From assembly GCF_014489415.1 (NCBI RefSeq), contig NZ_CP060822.1, positions 692,311-756,310 on the forward strand: a stretch of DNA of 64,000 bases, written 5' to 3'. Positions 63,894 to 64,000 of this stretch are shown in pieces; positions within the stretch are counted from its first letter, which is position 1; each line of letters opens with the position of its first letter. The translations under genes were made by a program, and so were the position numbers. The stretch comes from Cylindrospermopsis curvispora GIHE-G1. Its GTDB lineage: Bacteria; Cyanobacteriota; Cyanobacteriia; Cyanobacteriales; Nostocaceae. The notes under the pieces were generated by a model that saw nothing but the letters and a program-made list of their open reading frames with translations, did not search any database and had not been told where the DNA came from.

Positions 63894-63995
63894 ATGCGAT
63901 CGCCCTTACAATCAAGAAAATAACACAAGAGAATAACAAGAGGAATGACAGTGCTTGATACTTCATACCGTCATTTCTAGTTAGGGCGATCGCAT
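63894..63995. repeat. 102-bp element with 13-bp perfect inverted ends
   Basis: ATGCGATCGCCCT at 63894-63906 and AGGGCGATCGCAT at 63983-63995 are exact inverted copies; each includes a HIP1 octamer. A second inner pair (AATGAC and GTCATT) is present near 63942-63976. MITE-like or a large hairpin. Confidence 0.65.
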
Positions 63996-64000
63996 TACTT

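Larger units (their letters stand above)
63660..64000. other. Gene-poor end of the window
   Basis: About 340 bases without an intact gene. It holds a possible transposase remnant (63758-63832) and an inverted-repeat element (63894-63995), with a third HIP1 octamer near 63701. Confidence 0.6.

Overview
The window is cyanobacterial chromosome, most likely from the heterocyst-forming Nostocales. Evidence seen directly: many HIP1-type GCGATCGC octamers, a CpcT-type phycobiliprotein lyase gene, ndhD of the NDH-1 complex, a carotenoid oxygenase, LL-diaminopimelate aminotransferase, the cyanobacterial DUF3727 and YqeG families, and a decayed xisI-like gene (fdxN-element excision factor family). The DNA is AT-rich by eye. 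A compact AT-rich Nostocales genome such as Raphidiopsis or Dolichospermum is possible, but the genus is a guess.

Layout. 1-18.9 kb is core metabolism and DNA maintenance: topA (5' truncated by the window edge), a 45-codon gene coupled to aroQ, an ARH-like protein, proB, yqeG, a DUF3727 gene, ruvX, a double-GNAT protein, the UbiA prenyltransferase, ppx, tRNA-Thr(UGU), argF, lexA with a clear cyanobacterial SOS box, a DEAH helicase resembling the putative phosphorothioation restriction enzyme family, dapL, an acyltransferase and a carotenoid oxygenase. 19.2-22.0 kb holds two tandem ATPase paralogues that are almost identical over their first ~0.9 kb, then diverge abruptly; only the first keeps a PD-(D/E)XK-like C-terminus. 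22.1-27.5 kb has cpcT, comB, an M61 peptidase and a divergent succinyl-CoA-ligase-like pair. 27.3-31.6 kb is a decayed accessory patch: a cysC remnant, IS5-like and IS630-like transposase remnants, a truncated GT87-like membrane protein, a ~390 bp direct repeat, fragments of aroE and UPF0175 genes, a Uma2-family protein and an antitoxin next to a broken toxin. 31.6-42.8 kb returns to aroE, hsp20, an xisI remnant, typA, a site-2 protease, an MBL-fold protein, a CHASE-type histidine kinase and an ABC importer operon.

43.0-52.4 kb is a DNA-phosphorothioation island and the most interesting part. It has divergent dndB and dndCDE, preceded by a separate operon of a 62-codon gene, an SMC/DndD-like ATPase and a protein of the Dnd-associated protein 4 family. 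No dndA and no dndFGH lie in the window. The helicase near 14 kb is a candidate restriction partner encoded ~30 kb away. An AAA-ATPase remnant lies just upstream of the island, and small dispersed repeats lie inside it.

52.4-63.6 kb is core again: an AmpG-like transporter, small membrane proteins, a GNAT, a HEAT-repeat protein, ndhD, metH, an amidase and proA. The last 0.4 kb carries a dispersed repeat, a possible TnpB remnant and a 102 bp element with 13 bp inverted arms.

All family assignments are by reading and recall of families; no database search was possible.
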